Of a stretch of 64,000 nucleotides of DNA, positions 39,863-48,669 are shown piece after piece; position 1 is the first letter of the stretch; each line of letters opens with the position of its first letter. The position numbers and the translations under genes are program-made. Location: contig NZ_SODP01000003.1 of the NCBI RefSeq assembly GCF_004365355.1, forward strand, positions 868,001 to 932,000, given 5' to 3'. The stretch comes from Kribbella pratensis. GTDB taxonomy: Bacteria > Actinomycetota > Actinomycetes > Propionibacteriales > Kribbellaceae. A model generated the notes under the pieces. The model was not told the origin of the DNA, made no database searches, and saw only the letters and a program-made list of their open reading frames with translations.

Positions 39863-41386
39863 GTGGCTCGCCGCAGCAGCAGTTCGTCCCCTTTCCCCAG
39901 CCTTCCGGGCGTTGCCTGGCAGCCCGGTCTGCCGGTGCACGGTTCCCCGACCTGGGTGATCGTCGTCGGTGACGACAGCGGTCTGCCGGCCGCCGCGAAG
40001 GAGGCCGGCGAGCGACTCGGCGTCGACCTCGACCGGTTGCTCGAAGTACAGCAGGAGACCGGCTTCAGTGCGTCCGCCGGCGCGGTCGCGGCGTACCCGC
40101 TGCTGGCCGGTGAGGTGGCCGAGATCGTGCTGGTCGGAGCCGGCGACGGTAGTCCGAAGGACCTGCGACACGCCGGTGCGGCGATCGCGCGGTTCGGCCG
40201 CGGCAAGGACGAGCTCACCACGGTTGTTGCCGAGGGCATCGATGACGCGGCGCTGCAGGCGTTCGCGGAGGGCGTGGTCCTCGGCTCGTTCTCGTACACG
40301 CTGAAGACGGTCGACCCGGGCAAGCCGGCCGTCGGCAAGGTCACCCTGACCGACGGTACGGCGGATGCGCGCCAGCCGGCCGTCGACCGCGGCATCGTCG
40401 TCGGCCGGACCGGCTGGCTCGCGCGGCAGCTGGCGATCACACCGTCCAACGAGAAGGACCCGGCCTGGATGGCCGCGCGAGCGACCGAGGTGGCCGCCGC
40501 GACCGGTCTCGAGGTGACGGTCTGGGACGAGAAGCAGCTTGCCGAAGAAGGCTTCGGCGGCATCCTCGCGGTCGGTCAAGGCTCCACTCGGCCGCCGCGG
40601 TTCATCCGCCTCGACTACGTCCCGGCGGGCGCGACCAAGAAGACGCCGTACGTCGTGCTGGTCGGCAAGGGCATCACGTACGACACCGGCGGCCTGTCGC
40701 TGAAGCCGCGCGAAGGCATGGTGTCGATGAAGCGCGACATGACCGGCGGCGGTTCGGTGATCGCGACGATGTCGGCGCTGCGTGAACTCGGCGCGAACGT
40801 TCGGGTGACGGGGCTCATCTGCTCCGCGGAGAACATGCCGTCCGGTTCGTCGTACCGCCCGGACGACGTGATCCGGCACTACGGCGGCCGCACCACCGAG
40901 GTCAAGAACACCGACGCCGAGGGCCGGCTGGTGATGGCCGACGGTCTCGCGTACGCCGTCAAGGAGCTGAAGCCGGACGTGCTGGTCGACGTCGCCACGC
41001 TGACCGGCGCGATCAAGGTATCGCTCGGCGCGATGCTGTACGGCGGGATGTTCGCGACCGACGACGCGCTGGCCGACAACCTCGCCGACGCCGGCCGGAT
41101 CTCCGGCGAGGAGGTCTGGCGGATGCCGCTGCCGCCGGAGTACGAGGACCTGATCGCGACCCCGATCGCCGACTCGGTCAACAGCTCGAAGGGCCCCGGC
41201 TCCATCACCGCCGCCCTGTTCCTGAAGGCCTTCGCCGGTGACATCCCCTGGGCTCACCTCGACCTCTCGTCGATCGCCGAGTCCCCGGCCGACCGGTTCG
41301 AATACTCCGTCGGCGCGACCGGCGCCGGCGCCCGCCTCCTCACCACCTGGCTGACGGCCGAAGCGCCCACCGCCGGCATCGGCTGA
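39863..41386 (+). CDS. pepA: Leucyl aminopeptidase (M17)
   Basis: Removes N-terminal residues from peptides with two metal ions; cytosolic hexamer. 507 residues. The catalytic domain shows GKGITYDTGGLSLKP (about 266-280) with the metal-binding Lys and Asp, the signature NTDAEGRLVMADGLAYA (about 349-365) with Asp, Glu and catalytic Arg, and the final helix. The N-terminal ~160 residues form the variable regulatory domain. GTG at 39863 after a GAGG site. Ends 9 bp before the first 80-bp palindromic element. Glutathione or mycothiol-adduct turnover is a possible role. Confidence 0.94.
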   Translation: MARRSSSSSPFPSLPGVAWQPGLPVHGSPTWVIVVGDDSGLPAAAKEAGERLGVDLDRLLEVQQETGFSASAGAVAAYPLLAGEVAEIVLVGAGDGSPKDLRHAGAAIARFGRGKDELTTVVAEGIDDAALQAFAEGVVLGSFSYTLKTVDPGKPAVGKVTLTDGTADARQPAVDRGIVVGRTGWLARQLAITPSNEKDPAWMAARATEVAAATGLEVTVWDEKQLAEEGFGGILAVGQGSTRPPRFIRLDYVPAGATKKTPYVVLVGKGITYDTGGLSLKPREGMVSMKRDMTGGGSVIATMSALRELGANVRVTGLICSAENMPSGSSYRPDDVIRHYGGRTTEVKNTDAEGRLVMADGLAYAVKELKPDVLVDVATLTGAIKVSLGAMLYGGMFATDDALADNLADAGRISGEEVWRMPLPPEYEDLIATPIADSVNSSKGPGSITAALFLKAFAGDIPWAHLDLSSIAESPADRFEYSVGATGAGARLLTTWLTAEAPTAGIG

Positions 41387-41394
41387 CCCCGGGT

Positions 41395-41474
41395 TTGGTG
41401 GGTACACCCACCTGCCTGTGGGTTGGCCAACCGGAATCCGGTTGGCCAACCCACACTCGCCTGGGTATACCCAC
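41395..41474. repeat. 80-bp four-palindrome element, copy A
   Basis: Three palindromic parts in a row: GTGGGTACACCCAC, a perfect 39-bp palindrome with 19-base arms (41417-41435 and 41437-41455, TGTGGGTTGGCCAACCGGA) in which each arm itself contains the palindrome GGTTGGCCAACC, and TGGGTATACCCA. Copy B at 42539 is 84% identical over the same 80 bases. The pair flanks the DUF559 gene. Confidence 0.9.
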
Positions 41475-41506
41475 GAGCGGCTATCCACAGATTGGTGGAG
41501 CGGGCC

Positions 41507-42493
41507 GTGAGGGAGCGGGATTTGGGCGATGCTGGGTCGGTGAATCGTGCGTTGAAGCGGGTTGCGGACCTGCAAGGCGGCGTCGTCAGCACTGCACAGG
41601 CGACGGCCGCCGGGTACACCCTCGAGCAGATCCGTGAACGCCTTGCCGACGGCCGCTGGGAGCGGGTCCGATATGGCCAGTACGCCGAGCGGATCGAGCT
41701 GAGCGGTCTCACGCCGTGGGAGCGGCAAGACATCGGCCACCGGCGACTCGTCCATGCGGCGATGAACTCGATGCGTCCGCAATCCGCGGTCGCGAGCCAT
41801 TACTCCGCGCTGCTCCTGCACGGCGTACCGGTGTGGGGTGTCGACCTGGCCGAGGTCCAACTGACCAGGACGACTGGTCGCACCGGGCTGAAAGCTGGGG
41901 TCAGGCACCACCGTGGGCTGCTCGAGCAGTCGGAGATCGCTGTGGTCGACGGACGGGCAGTCACCTCGATAGCCCGCGCCGTGGTCGAGACGGCCAGTCG
42001 GACATCGTTCGAAGCCGCCGTGATCAGCGCCGACGCCGCGCTGCGCCGGCCGGACGTGAGTCGCGACGAGCTTCGCCGACTGATCGATGTCACCGAACAC
42101 TGGCCCGGCGGTCCCGCGATTCGCTCGGCTCTGGCGTTCGCCGATGCGAGATCCGAGTCGGTCGGCGAGACGCGTCTTCGGGTGTTGATGCACAACGAAG
42201 GACTGCCGACACCCGAGCTGCAGGTGTCCTTCGACGACGAAGACGGCTTCGTCGCCCGCGTCGACTTCTTCTTTGCCGACCAGAACACTGTGGTGGAGTT
42301 CGATGGCCGCCTGAAGTACGCCGGTGGGTCCCCGGACGTGCTCATCCGGGAGAAGGACAGGGAGGATCGGCTCCGCTGCATGGGATTCGAGTTCGTCCGG
42401 ACCGGCTGGGCCGATTTCGCTCGCCCACACCGCACCGCCGGCCGTATCCGGGATGCGTTCGCCCGCTCCCGCAGTACTCGCCTGGCCGGCTGA
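41507..42493 (+). CDS. AbiEi-like/DUF559 (endonuclease-fold) protein
   Basis: A 328-residue protein. The N-terminal ~60 residues are a winged helix like the AbiEi antitoxin domain (VADLQGGVVSTAQATAAGYT then RERLADGRWERVRYGQY). The C-terminal ~100 residues are a DUF559/Vsr-type PD-(D/E)xK endonuclease-like fold: ARVDFFFADQNTVVEFDGR (Asp, then Glu-x-Asp) and REKDREDRLRCMGFEFVR. The family is abundant and often highly duplicated in actinobacteria; its role is unsettled (antitoxin-like regulator or nuclease). GTG 41507 has GGAG six bases upstream; GTG 41540 is an alternative. It is a single gene exactly bracketed by the two 80-bp elements. Confidence 0.83.
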   Translation: MRERDLGDAGSVNRALKRVADLQGGVVSTAQATAAGYTLEQIRERLADGRWERVRYGQYAERIELSGLTPWERQDIGHRRLVHAAMNSMRPQSAVASHYSALLLHGVPVWGVDLAEVQLTRTTGRTGLKAGVRHHRGLLEQSEIAVVDGRAVTSIARAVVETASRTSFEAAVISADAALRRPDVSRDELRRLIDVTEHWPGGPAIRSALAFADARSESVGETRLRVLMHNEGLPTPELQVSFDDEDGFVARVDFFFADQNTVVEFDGRLKYAGGSPDVLIREKDREDRLRCMGFEFVRTGWADFARPHRTAGRIRDAFARSRSTRLAG

Positions 42494-42538
42494 CCCGCCG
42501 CCAGCCAGCGCCACGCCTCATCGCGGTCTGCCCCAACT

Positions 42539-42618
42539 CTGGTTGGTTCACCCACCAGGCTGTGGGTTGGCCAATCGGATTCTGGTTGGCCAACCCACAG
42601 ACGGATGGGTTTACCCAC
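42539..42618. repeat. 80-bp four-palindrome element, copy B
   Basis: Same layout as copy A: a TGGT/ACCCACC hairpin, a 39-bp near-palindrome (42561-42599; two changes that would still pair as G-U in RNA), and TGGGTTTACCCA. It starts 45 bases after the DUF559 stop. The G-U-compatible changes hint that an RNA hairpin is kept. Confidence 0.9.
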
Positions 42619-42668
42619 CAGACGGCGGCGCGCGGCAGGGCGGGGGAGGGCCGGGGGAGGTGAACGCA

Positions 42669-43037
42669 GTGGCGATCGACTCCGTCGCTGGCGCCGTCGT
42701 GGGCGGGGTGCGGAGGTTGACCACGTCGAGTACGTCGAGGCCCAGGCGCTCGAGGTTCTCGTGGACCTGCACTGCAAGCATCCTGGAGCTGATCGGGGGG
42801 CTGGGCAACAATCCGGCGTACGTGGAGAACAAGTACACCGACTGCCTTGCGGTCAACCCGCTCTGCGTGGCGTTCTCCCCGAACTACAAGGTCGGGGTCA
42901 ACCTGCTCAGTGCAGTACCGCTCGATCCCCGCCGTCGTCAGCTGCGCAGCGACTGCGACGACCTGACCGAGGAGGGCGTCGCGATCCTCCGCACGGAGCT
43001 CGGACCGAACGTGGACGACCCGCGCCCGAAGGACTAA
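42669..43037 (+). CDS. Small hypothetical protein, probably a fragment
   Basis: A 122-residue frame whose last ~88 residues look like genuine protein: CTASILELIGGLGNNPAYVE then NKYTDCLAVNPLCVAFSPNY and NLLSAVPLDPRRRQLRSDCD. The first ~34 residues (Arg/Thr/Ser-rich) are out of character and lie antisense to an aldo/keto reductase fragment, so the frame is probably a chimera of a truncated gene joined at about 42770. GTG 42669 has GGGGGAGG eight bases upstream. I do not recognise the family. It lies 50 bp after palindromic element B. Confidence 0.45.
   Translation: MAIDSVAGAVVGGVRRLTTSSTSRPRRSRFSWTCTASILELIGGLGNNPAYVENKYTDCLAVNPLCVAFSPNYKVGVNLLSAVPLDPRRRQLRSDCDDLTEEGVAILRTELGPNVDDPRPKD
42710..42766 (-). 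pseudogene. Fragment of an aldo/keto reductase-like gene
   Basis: On the minus strand this stretch reads VHENLERLGLDVLDVVNLR, very like the conserved segment EENLRRLGxDxLDVVNLR of aldo/keto reductases. Flanking residues in the same frame are not AKR-like. It ends where the plus-strand hypothetical begins to look like protein, so both appear to be gene remnants joined by recombination. Confidence 0.5.
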
Positions 43038-43064
43038 GACTTCTCCGGGTCCGGTACGCCGGGC

Positions 43065-44303
43065 TCAGGCCCACCGGCTGAACGCGCGGATGATTCCCGG
43101 GTACGCCGCGAACGCCGTACCCGTGTGATCGACCGGACCCATGGAGTGGACTGTCGCGTCGGCGCCGTGTGCTCGCAAAGACGCCGCACAGGCGTCGGCG
43201 TTGGCGGCCACCACGTCGGTGTCCTTCGTGCCGCTGTAGAGATGCACCGGCACCCGCGGCGTCCAGTCGCGACACACCTGGTCGGCTGCACGGACCGCCC
43301 GGAGCAGCTTGCCGGTCGGGTGCTGCAGCTGCTTGATGAACGCCGGCGTGAACAGCTTCTGCGGCGCGTCCGGGAGCGCGGCAACGATGTCCTCGTCGGA
43401 GTGCGTGCCGTCGAACAGCCCTTCGACCGTCGCGGCGTACGGCGCCTGGAACGCCTCGCGCGGATCGTCGTACAGCCCGACGGTCCGGTTCCACGCGGTG
43501 ATCAGGTAGCCGAGGTAGAAGGTCGCCGTCGGGGGCAGCACGCCACCCGTGAAGACCGCCGGCAACTCGCTGCCGAGCAGGTCGTACGGACCGGCGACGG
43601 CCTGGATCGCGCCCAGGCGGAACGAGCCCACCTCACCGCGGCTCAACGCCCGGCCGAAGGCCATCGACGCGCGCCCGCCCTGCGAGAAGCCGGTCACCAG
43701 CACGTCCCGCTTCAGCGCGATCCCGTGCTTGGCCGCGAAGGTCCGTGCGGCGAGCAACAGATCGCCCGAGGAGGTCGTCTCGGTCTTGGTGTCGAGGTAC
43801 GGCGGCTTGCCTGGACCGAGCCCGAGTCCGAGGTAGTCCGGCGCGACACCGACCAGCCCCTGACCAGCGAACAGAGCCGTGACCAGCCGATCGGTCGAGG
43901 TGTCGTCCACCGAGGCCGCCGCGGTCTTCGTGGGGTTGGTCCCGTGCAGGTACTCCGCCACCGTCAGCGCGCCGCGACGCCCGTCCGGAAGTACGACGAT
44001 CCCGCTCGCGGTCGTCGGCCGCCCGTCGTGGTCGATCGTCCGATAGATCAAGCGGTACGCCGTGACGCCGTACGCCGCAGGTGGTGTGCCGGGGAAGTCG
44101 GCGGACATCGCGTTGAGTTGTGCCGCGGTCAACTGAGCGACTGGTACCGCCGAGATCACCGATCCGCGCCGGGCATGCACGCTGGAGACGGCGGCCTCGG
44201 ACAGCGTCGGCTGACTGACGGCGCCGAATGCCGACAGCGGGAACGTGAGCAGAGCGGCGGTCGCCAGCGTGGCGGCGACGGTCCGTGTCAGGCGAGAAGT
44301 CAT
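43065..44303 (-). CDS. Secreted lipase/alpha-beta hydrolase (LIP family)
   Basis: A 412-residue exported hydrolase. Signal peptide at 1-28 (RTVAATLATAALLTFPLSAF). The nucleophile elbow is GFSQGGRAS (about residues 208-216, Ser 210), with an oxyanion region at LTVAEYLHGTNPTKT and a likely catalytic Asp/His in SGTKDTDVV and GPVDHTGT near the C-terminus. It resembles the secretory lipases first described in Candida and common in actinobacteria. It is monocistronic, about 70 bp after the glgM gene on the same strand... reading away from it, with glgM ending upstream at 44374. Confidence 0.87.
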   Translation of the reverse strand: MTSRLTRTVAATLATAALLTFPLSAFGAVSQPTLSEAAVSSVHARRGSVISAVPVAQLTAAQLNAMSADFPGTPPAAYGVTAYRLIYRTIDHDGRPTTASGIVVLPDGRRGALTVAEYLHGTNPTKTAAASVDDTSTDRLVTALFAGQGLVGVAPDYLGLGLGPGKPPYLDTKTETTSSGDLLLAARTFAAKHGIALKRDVLVTGFSQGGRASMAFGRALSRGEVGSFRLGAIQAVAGPYDLLGSELPAVFTGGVLPPTATFYLGYLITAWNRTVGLYDDPREAFQAPYAATVEGLFDGTHSDEDIVAALPDAPQKLFTPAFIKQLQHPTGKLLRAVRAADQVCRDWTPRVPVHLYSGTKDTDVVAANADACAASLRAHGADATVHSMGPVDHTGTAFAAYPGIIRAFSRWA

Positions 44304-44373
44304 ACCTCAAGCCAACCGCCGCAGCGCCACCCGAAGAATGGTGCGAAGACCCGTCCCGAGGGTGGGGTTTCTC

Positions 44374-45531
44374 CTACCCGAGCAGGCTCGTGTACAGCTG
44401 GACCGTCCGGTCCGCGACGGCGTCCCAGCCGAACTGCGAGACCGCCCGCTCACGCCCTGCCTTGCCCATCGCCTCGGCCTTCGCCGGGTTGTCGACGAGC
44501 TCGTTGATCCCGTCCGCGAGGCCGCGTTCGAACGCGTCGATGTCGTTCTCGTCGTACGGGACCAGGGTGCCGGTCACGCCGTCGTCGACGACCTCGGGGA
44601 TGCCGCCGACCGCGCTCGCGACGACGGCGGTCTCGCAGGCCATCGCCTCCAGGTTGACGATGCCCAGCGGCTCGTAGATCGACGGGCAGCAGAACGCGAG
44701 TGCGTGCGTGAGGACCTGCCGGACCTCCTCGCGCGGCAGCATCTCGGAGACCACGAACACGCCGTCCCGAGCCATCTTCAGGTCGTCGATCAGCGCGTCG
44801 GTCTCGGCCTTCAGCTCGACCGTGTCGGCCGCCCCGGCCAGCAGCACGAGCTGCACGGACGGGTCGAGGCGCAGGCCGGCGCGGAGCAGGTGCGGCACGC
44901 CCTTCTGCCGGGTGATCCGGCCGACGAACGTCACGTACGGACGATTCAGGTCGACCCCGAGCCGCTCGAGCACGTGGGTCGACGGGTCCGGGTGGTAGAA
45001 GTCCGCGTCGATCCCGTTCGAGATCACGTGCACCTTCGACGGGTCGATCGAGGGGTAGCAGTCGAGTACGTCGTCCCGCATCCCGCGGCTCACCGCGACG
45101 ACCGCGTCGGCCGCCTCGTACGCCGTCTTCTCGGCCCAGCTGGACAGCCGGTACCCGCCGCCGAGCTGCTCGGCCTTCCACGGGCGACGCGGCTCCAGCG
45201 AGTGCGCGGTCACCACGTGCGGTACGCCGTACAGCAGCTTCGCCCAGTGACCGGCCATGTTCGCGTACCAGGTGTGCGAGTGCACGAGCTGCGAGTCCCC
45301 GACGGCAGCCGTCATCGTGAGGTCCGTGGACAGGATGCGCAGCGCCGCGTTCGCACCCGGCATCCGCGGGTCGTCCTCGGAGTGCGCGGTCGCGCCCGGC
45401 CTGGGCTCGCCCATGCACTGCACGTCCACGTCGATCAGCCGGCGGAGCTCGCGGACCAGGAAGTCCACATGCACCCCCGCCCCGCCGTACACATCCGGTG
45501 GGTACTCACGCGTCAGGATGGCGACCTTCAT
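44374..45531 (-). CDS. glgM: GT4 glycosyltransferase, alpha-maltose-1-phosphate synthase / glycogen synthase type
   Basis: Transfers glucose from ADP-glucose to glucose-1-phosphate (giving maltose-1-phosphate for GlgE) or to glucan. 385 residues, the size of Rv1212c (GlgM, formerly GlgA) rather than GT5 GlgA. The N-terminal domain has REYPPDVYGGAGVHVDFLV (donor/acceptor loop), the C-terminal domain TFVGRITRQKGVPHLLRA and the E-x7-E motif in YEPLGIVNLEAMAC. It is divergent (with the GNAT gene between) from glgC, which supplies ADP-glucose, as in mycobacteria. Confidence 0.92.
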   Translation of the reverse strand: MKVAILTREYPPDVYGGAGVHVDFLVRELRRLIDVDVQCMGEPRPGATAHSEDDPRMPGANAALRILSTDLTMTAAVGDSQLVHSHTWYANMAGHWAKLLYGVPHVVTAHSLEPRRPWKAEQLGGGYRLSSWAEKTAYEAADAVVAVSRGMRDDVLDCYPSIDPSKVHVISNGIDADFYHPDPSTHVLERLGVDLNRPYVTFVGRITRQKGVPHLLRAGLRLDPSVQLVLLAGAADTVELKAETDALIDDLKMARDGVFVVSEMLPREEVRQVLTHALAFCCPSIYEPLGIVNLEAMACETAVVASAVGGIPEVVDDGVTGTLVPYDENDIDAFERGLADGINELVDNPAKAEAMGKAGRERAVSQFGWDAVADRTVQLYTSLLG

Positions 45532-45549
45532 GGGCCCGACGATAAGTCA

Positions 45550-46095
45550 TCAGGCGACGTGTGTCGGCACCCAGAACCTCAGCTTTCCGTGTCGTTCGTC
45601 TTCCAGTTCGCCGCCGGCTGCCTCGATCACCTTGCGCGAACCGACGTTCCCGGCGTCGCAGGTGACGAGCGCCGGCTCGATGTCCAGGGCGGCCGCGATC
45701 GGCAGCGACTGGGTCAGCATCTGGGTCGCGTACCCCTTGCGCCGCGCGGACGGGCGGACGCAGTACCCGATGTGGCCGGCCACCTCGAGCAAAGCCGGGG
45801 TTAGCCAGTGCCGGATCGACAGCCGGCCGAGGAACTCGATGCCGTCGACGAACCACAGCACGGTCTGGTGCACGAGTCCCGGCGGCAGCTCGGTCGCGGG
45901 GTCCGCCTCGGCCTTGATCGCCTCGACCAGCCGGTGGAACTCCGCCGGGTCGGCCGCCTGCTGCCGGGTCCACTCCTCGTCGTCGGCGGCGATCGACCGC
46001 GCACCCATCCACCGCTCCCCGTCCGGACCGAGCTCGTCCCAGGCCGCGAGGAACGATCGGTGAACGGCAGTGGTCGGTACGACGAGGATCGGCAT
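45550..46095 (-). CDS. GNAT-family acetyltransferase
   Basis: A 181-residue acetyltransferase-fold protein. The acetyl-CoA-binding motif A is seen as GYCVRPSARRKGYATQMLTQ (about residues 109-128, R/Q-x-x-G-x-A type), followed by VTCDAGNVGSRKVIEAAGGE, as in RimJ/RimL and spermidine-type families. Acceptor unknown. It starts at ATG 46095, 64 bp from glgC, and ends 18 bp before glgM, with which it probably forms an operon. Confidence 0.87.
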   Translation of the reverse strand: MPILVVPTTAVHRSFLAAWDELGPDGERWMGARSIAADDEEWTRQQAADPAEFHRLVEAIKAEADPATELPPGLVHQTVLWFVDGIEFLGRLSIRHWLTPALLEVAGHIGYCVRPSARRKGYATQMLTQSLPIAAALDIEPALVTCDAGNVGSRKVIEAAGGELEDERHGKLRFWVPTHVA

Positions 46096-46101
46096 CTTTA
46101 C

Positions 46102-46130
46102 AGTGTCGCGACACTCGCAAGCGCTTATGC
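46102..46130. promoter_or_regulatory. Palindrome and LacI-like half-consensus between GNAT and glgC
   Basis: A perfect 14-bp palindrome AGTGTCGCGACACT (46102-46115), then GCAAGCGCTTATGC (46117-46130) whose core AAGCGCTT is the LacI/CcpA-type centre. Both lie in the 64-bp divergent spacer 30-58 bases upstream of the glgC ATG. Confidence 0.45.
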
Positions 46131-46159
46131 CTTCGGGCTCTCGGAGCTAAGGTGCGGAC

Positions 46160-47431
46160 ATGGCAAAGGCGCCCAGAGTTCTCGGAATCGTGCTGGCCGG
46201 TGGTGAGGGGAAGCGGCTGATGCCGCTGACGGCGGACCGGGCCAAACCGGCCGTGCCGTTCGGCGGGAGTTATCGGCTGATCGACTTCGTCCTGTCGAAT
46301 TTGGTCAACGCCGGCTATCGAAATCTCTGTGTGCTCACGCAGTACAAATCGCATTCGCTCGACCGGCACGTCACGCTGACCTGGCGGATGTCCACCCTGC
46401 TGGGCAACTACGTGACCTGCGTCCCGGCGCAGCAGCGGCTCGGCCCGCAGTGGTACCAGGGCAGCGCGGACGCGATCTACCAGTCGATGAACCTGATCAG
46501 GGACGCCGATCCCGAGTACATCGTCGTCTTCGGCGCCGACCACGTGTACCGGATGGACGCGTCGCAGATGGTCGCCGCGCATATCGAGCGCGGGAACGGC
46601 GTGACCGTGGCCGGCATCCGGGTGCCGCGGGTCGAGGCGAGCGAGTTCGGCGTGATCAAGACCGGTGCGGACGGGCACGTGATCGACGAGTTCCTGGAGA
46701 AGCCGGCCGATCCGCCGGGGCTGCCGGACTCGCCGGACGAGACATTCGCCTCGATGGGCAACTACGTCTTCACCCGCGAGGTCCTGGTCGAGGCGCTGCG
46801 CAAGGACGCCGCCAACCCGGCCTCGCGGCACGACATGGGCGGCGACATCGTCCCAATGCTCGTTGCCGAGGGCAAGGCCGGGGTGTACGACTTCCAGGAG
46901 AACGACGTACCGGGCGCTCTGGACCGGGACCGGTCGTACTGGCGTGACGTCGGGTCCCTGGACTCGTACCACGAGGCGCACATGGACCTGGTCTCGATCC
47001 AGCCGGTGTTCAACCTGTACAACTCCGACTGGCCGATCTTCACCTCGCACCCGCAGCTGCCCGGCGCGAAGTTCACCGACGACGCGACCGTCGGCGAGTC
47101 GATCGTCTGCCAGGGCTCGATCGTCACCGGCGCGCACGTGGACCACTCGGTGATCGGTTCGAACGTGATCGTCAGCGCGGGTGCGGACATCCAGCGCTGC
47201 GTGATCATGGACAACTGCAAGATCGGCAAGGACGTCGTCCTCAAGAACGTCATCCTGGACAAGAACATCGTGGTGCCGGACGGCGTCGAGATCGGCGTCG
47301 ACCCGGACTACGACCGGGAGCGCGGATTCGTCGTGTCCAAGGGCGGCGTGACGGTGCTCGGCAAGGGCCAGGTGATCGAGGCGCCCAAGGCAGCCGGCAC
47401 CGGCGAAGCTGACGAGGTTGCCGAGGGGTGA
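46160..47431 (+). CDS. glgC: Glucose-1-phosphate adenylyltransferase
   Basis: Makes ADP-glucose from glucose-1-phosphate and ATP, the committed step of glycogen and maltose-1-phosphate synthesis. 423 residues. The nucleotide-binding signature [18 protein letters not shown] is at residues 14-31 (Arg19), followed by [15 protein letters not shown]. The C-terminal third is a left-handed beta helix ([20 protein letters not shown]). Its stop overlaps the kynU GTG by four bases, so it leads the kynurenine operon, an unexpected coupling. Confidence 0.94.
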   Translation: MAKAPRVLGIVLAGGEGKRLMPLTADRAKPAVPFGGSYRLIDFVLSNLVNAGYRNLCVLTQYKSHSLDRHVTLTWRMSTLLGNYVTCVPAQQRLGPQWYQGSADAIYQSMNLIRDADPEYIVVFGADHVYRMDASQMVAAHIERGNGVTVAGIRVPRVEASEFGVIKTGADGHVIDEFLEKPADPPGLPDSPDETFASMGNYVFTREVLVEALRKDAANPASRHDMGGDIVPMLVAEGKAGVYDFQENDVPGALDRDRSYWRDVGSLDSYHEAHMDLVSIQPVFNLYNSDWPIFTSHPQLPGAKFTDDATVGESIVCQGSIVTGAHVDHSVIGSNVIVSAGADIQRCVIMDNCKIGKDVVLKNVILDKNIVVPDGVEIGVDPDYDRERGFVVSKGGVTVLGKGQVIEAPKAAGTGEADEVAEG

Positions 47432-48669
47432 CGACCGAGGCTGACGCTCTGGCTCTCGATGCCACCGACGCCGGGCACCGGGATCTGTTCGACGTGCCGC
47501 CCGCCCAGGGCGGGGACTACGCCGAGGTGGCGTACTTCGCCGGCAACTCACTCGGCCTGCGACCCAAGGCGACGCGCGCCGAGCTGCTCGAGGACCTCGA
47601 CGCGTGGGCCGCGCTCGGGGTCGAGGGCCACCTGGACGCCGCCAGACCCTGGTTGCCGTACCACGAGCTGCTGACCGGTCCCGCGTCCCGGCTCGTCGGG
47701 GCATTGCCGAGCGAGACCGTGGTGATGAACTCGCTGACCGTCAATCTGCACCTGTTGATGGTGTCGTTCTACCGGCCGACGACTTCCCGGCACCGGATCG
47801 TCATCGAGGACGCCGCGTTCCCCTCCGACAGCTACGCCGTACGGTCGCAGGTCGCGTTCCACGGGTACGACGCCGAGGACGCGGTGATCAGGCTCCGTCC
47901 ACGACCGGGCGAGGACAGTCTGCGTACGGCGGATGTCGTCGAGCAGCTCGGTGGCGACGTGGCGCTCGTATTGCTCGGCGGCGTGAACTACCTGACCGGC
48001 GAGCTGATGGACATCCCCATGATCACCAAGGCCGGTCATGCGGCCGGCGCGGTCGTCGGGTGGGACCTCGCGCACGCTGCCGGGAACGTGCCGTTGGCCT
48101 TGCACGACTGGGACGTGGACTTCGCGGCGTGGTGCTCCTACAAGTACCTCAACTCCGGGCCCGGCGCCCTGGCCGGTGCATTCGTGCATGAACGACACCT
48201 CGGCACGGACCTGCCGCGGTTCGAAGGCTGGTGGAGCACGGAGGCGGCGACGCGGTTCGAGATGACGCCCGAGTCGCGGCCGCCCGCCAGCGCTGACGCG
48301 TGGCAGGTGTCGAACCCACCGATCTTCTCGATGGGTCCGGTCCGGACGTCGCTGGAGCTCTTCGACAAGATCGGTATCGACGTACTGCGGGAGCGGAGTC
48401 TGCGATTGACGGCGTACTTGGAGAACCTTCTGGCCGACGTGCCGTTGCAGGTGATCACGCCGGCGGATCCCGCCCGGCGGGGCGCCCAGTTGTCGTTGCG
48501 GGTCACGGGGATGCGGGCCGGTGAGCTGTCGCGGCGCCTGCGGTTCGAGTACGGCGTGATCGCGGACGCGCGGGAGCCCGACGTACTGCGATTGGCGCCG
48601 GTGCCGCTGTATTCGACGTACCACGACTGCTGGCGGGCCGCCGCGGCGCTGGCCGAGGTGATGGCATGA
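47428..48669 (+). CDS. kynU: Kynureninase
   Basis: PLP enzyme cleaving 3-hydroxykynurenine to 3-hydroxyanthranilate and alanine (and kynurenine to anthranilate). 413 residues. The PLP lysine is Lys239 in [31 protein letters not shown] near residue 36 and [18 protein letters not shown] near residue 211 are hallmarks. GTG 47428 overlaps the glgC stop (GTGA); its stop overlaps the kmo ATG (ATGA). There is therefore no room for a promoter between glgC, kynU and kmo. Confidence 0.94.
   Translation: MTTEADALALDATDAGHRDLFDVPPAQGGDYAEVAYFAGNSLGLRPKATRAELLEDLDAWAALGVEGHLDAARPWLPYHELLTGPASRLVGALPSETVVMNSLTVNLHLLMVSFYRPTTSRHRIVIEDAAFPSDSYAVRSQVAFHGYDAEDAVIRLRPRPGEDSLRTADVVEQLGGDVALVLLGGVNYLTGELMDIPMITKAGHAAGAVVGWDLAHAAGNVPLALHDWDVDFAAWCSYKYLNSGPGALAGAFVHERHLGTDLPRFEGWWSTEAATRFEMTPESRPPASADAWQVSNPPIFSMGPVRTSLELFDKIGIDVLRERSLRLTAYLENLLADVPLQVITPADPARRGAQLSLRVTGMRAGELSRRLRFEYGVIADAREPDVLRLAPVPLYSTYHDCWRAAAALAEVMA

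Noticed and set aside
39860-42514. 884-codon minus-strand open frame opposite pepA and the DUF559 gene
   Set aside because: Both plus-strand genes carry intact family motifs; the antisense frame has no signal, motif or ribosome site and its composition mirrors the codon bias of the sense genes.
41395-42618. Insertion sequence
   Set aside because: The two elements are palindromic repeats without target duplications that I can see, and the enclosed gene is not a transposase; mobility is only a hypothesis.
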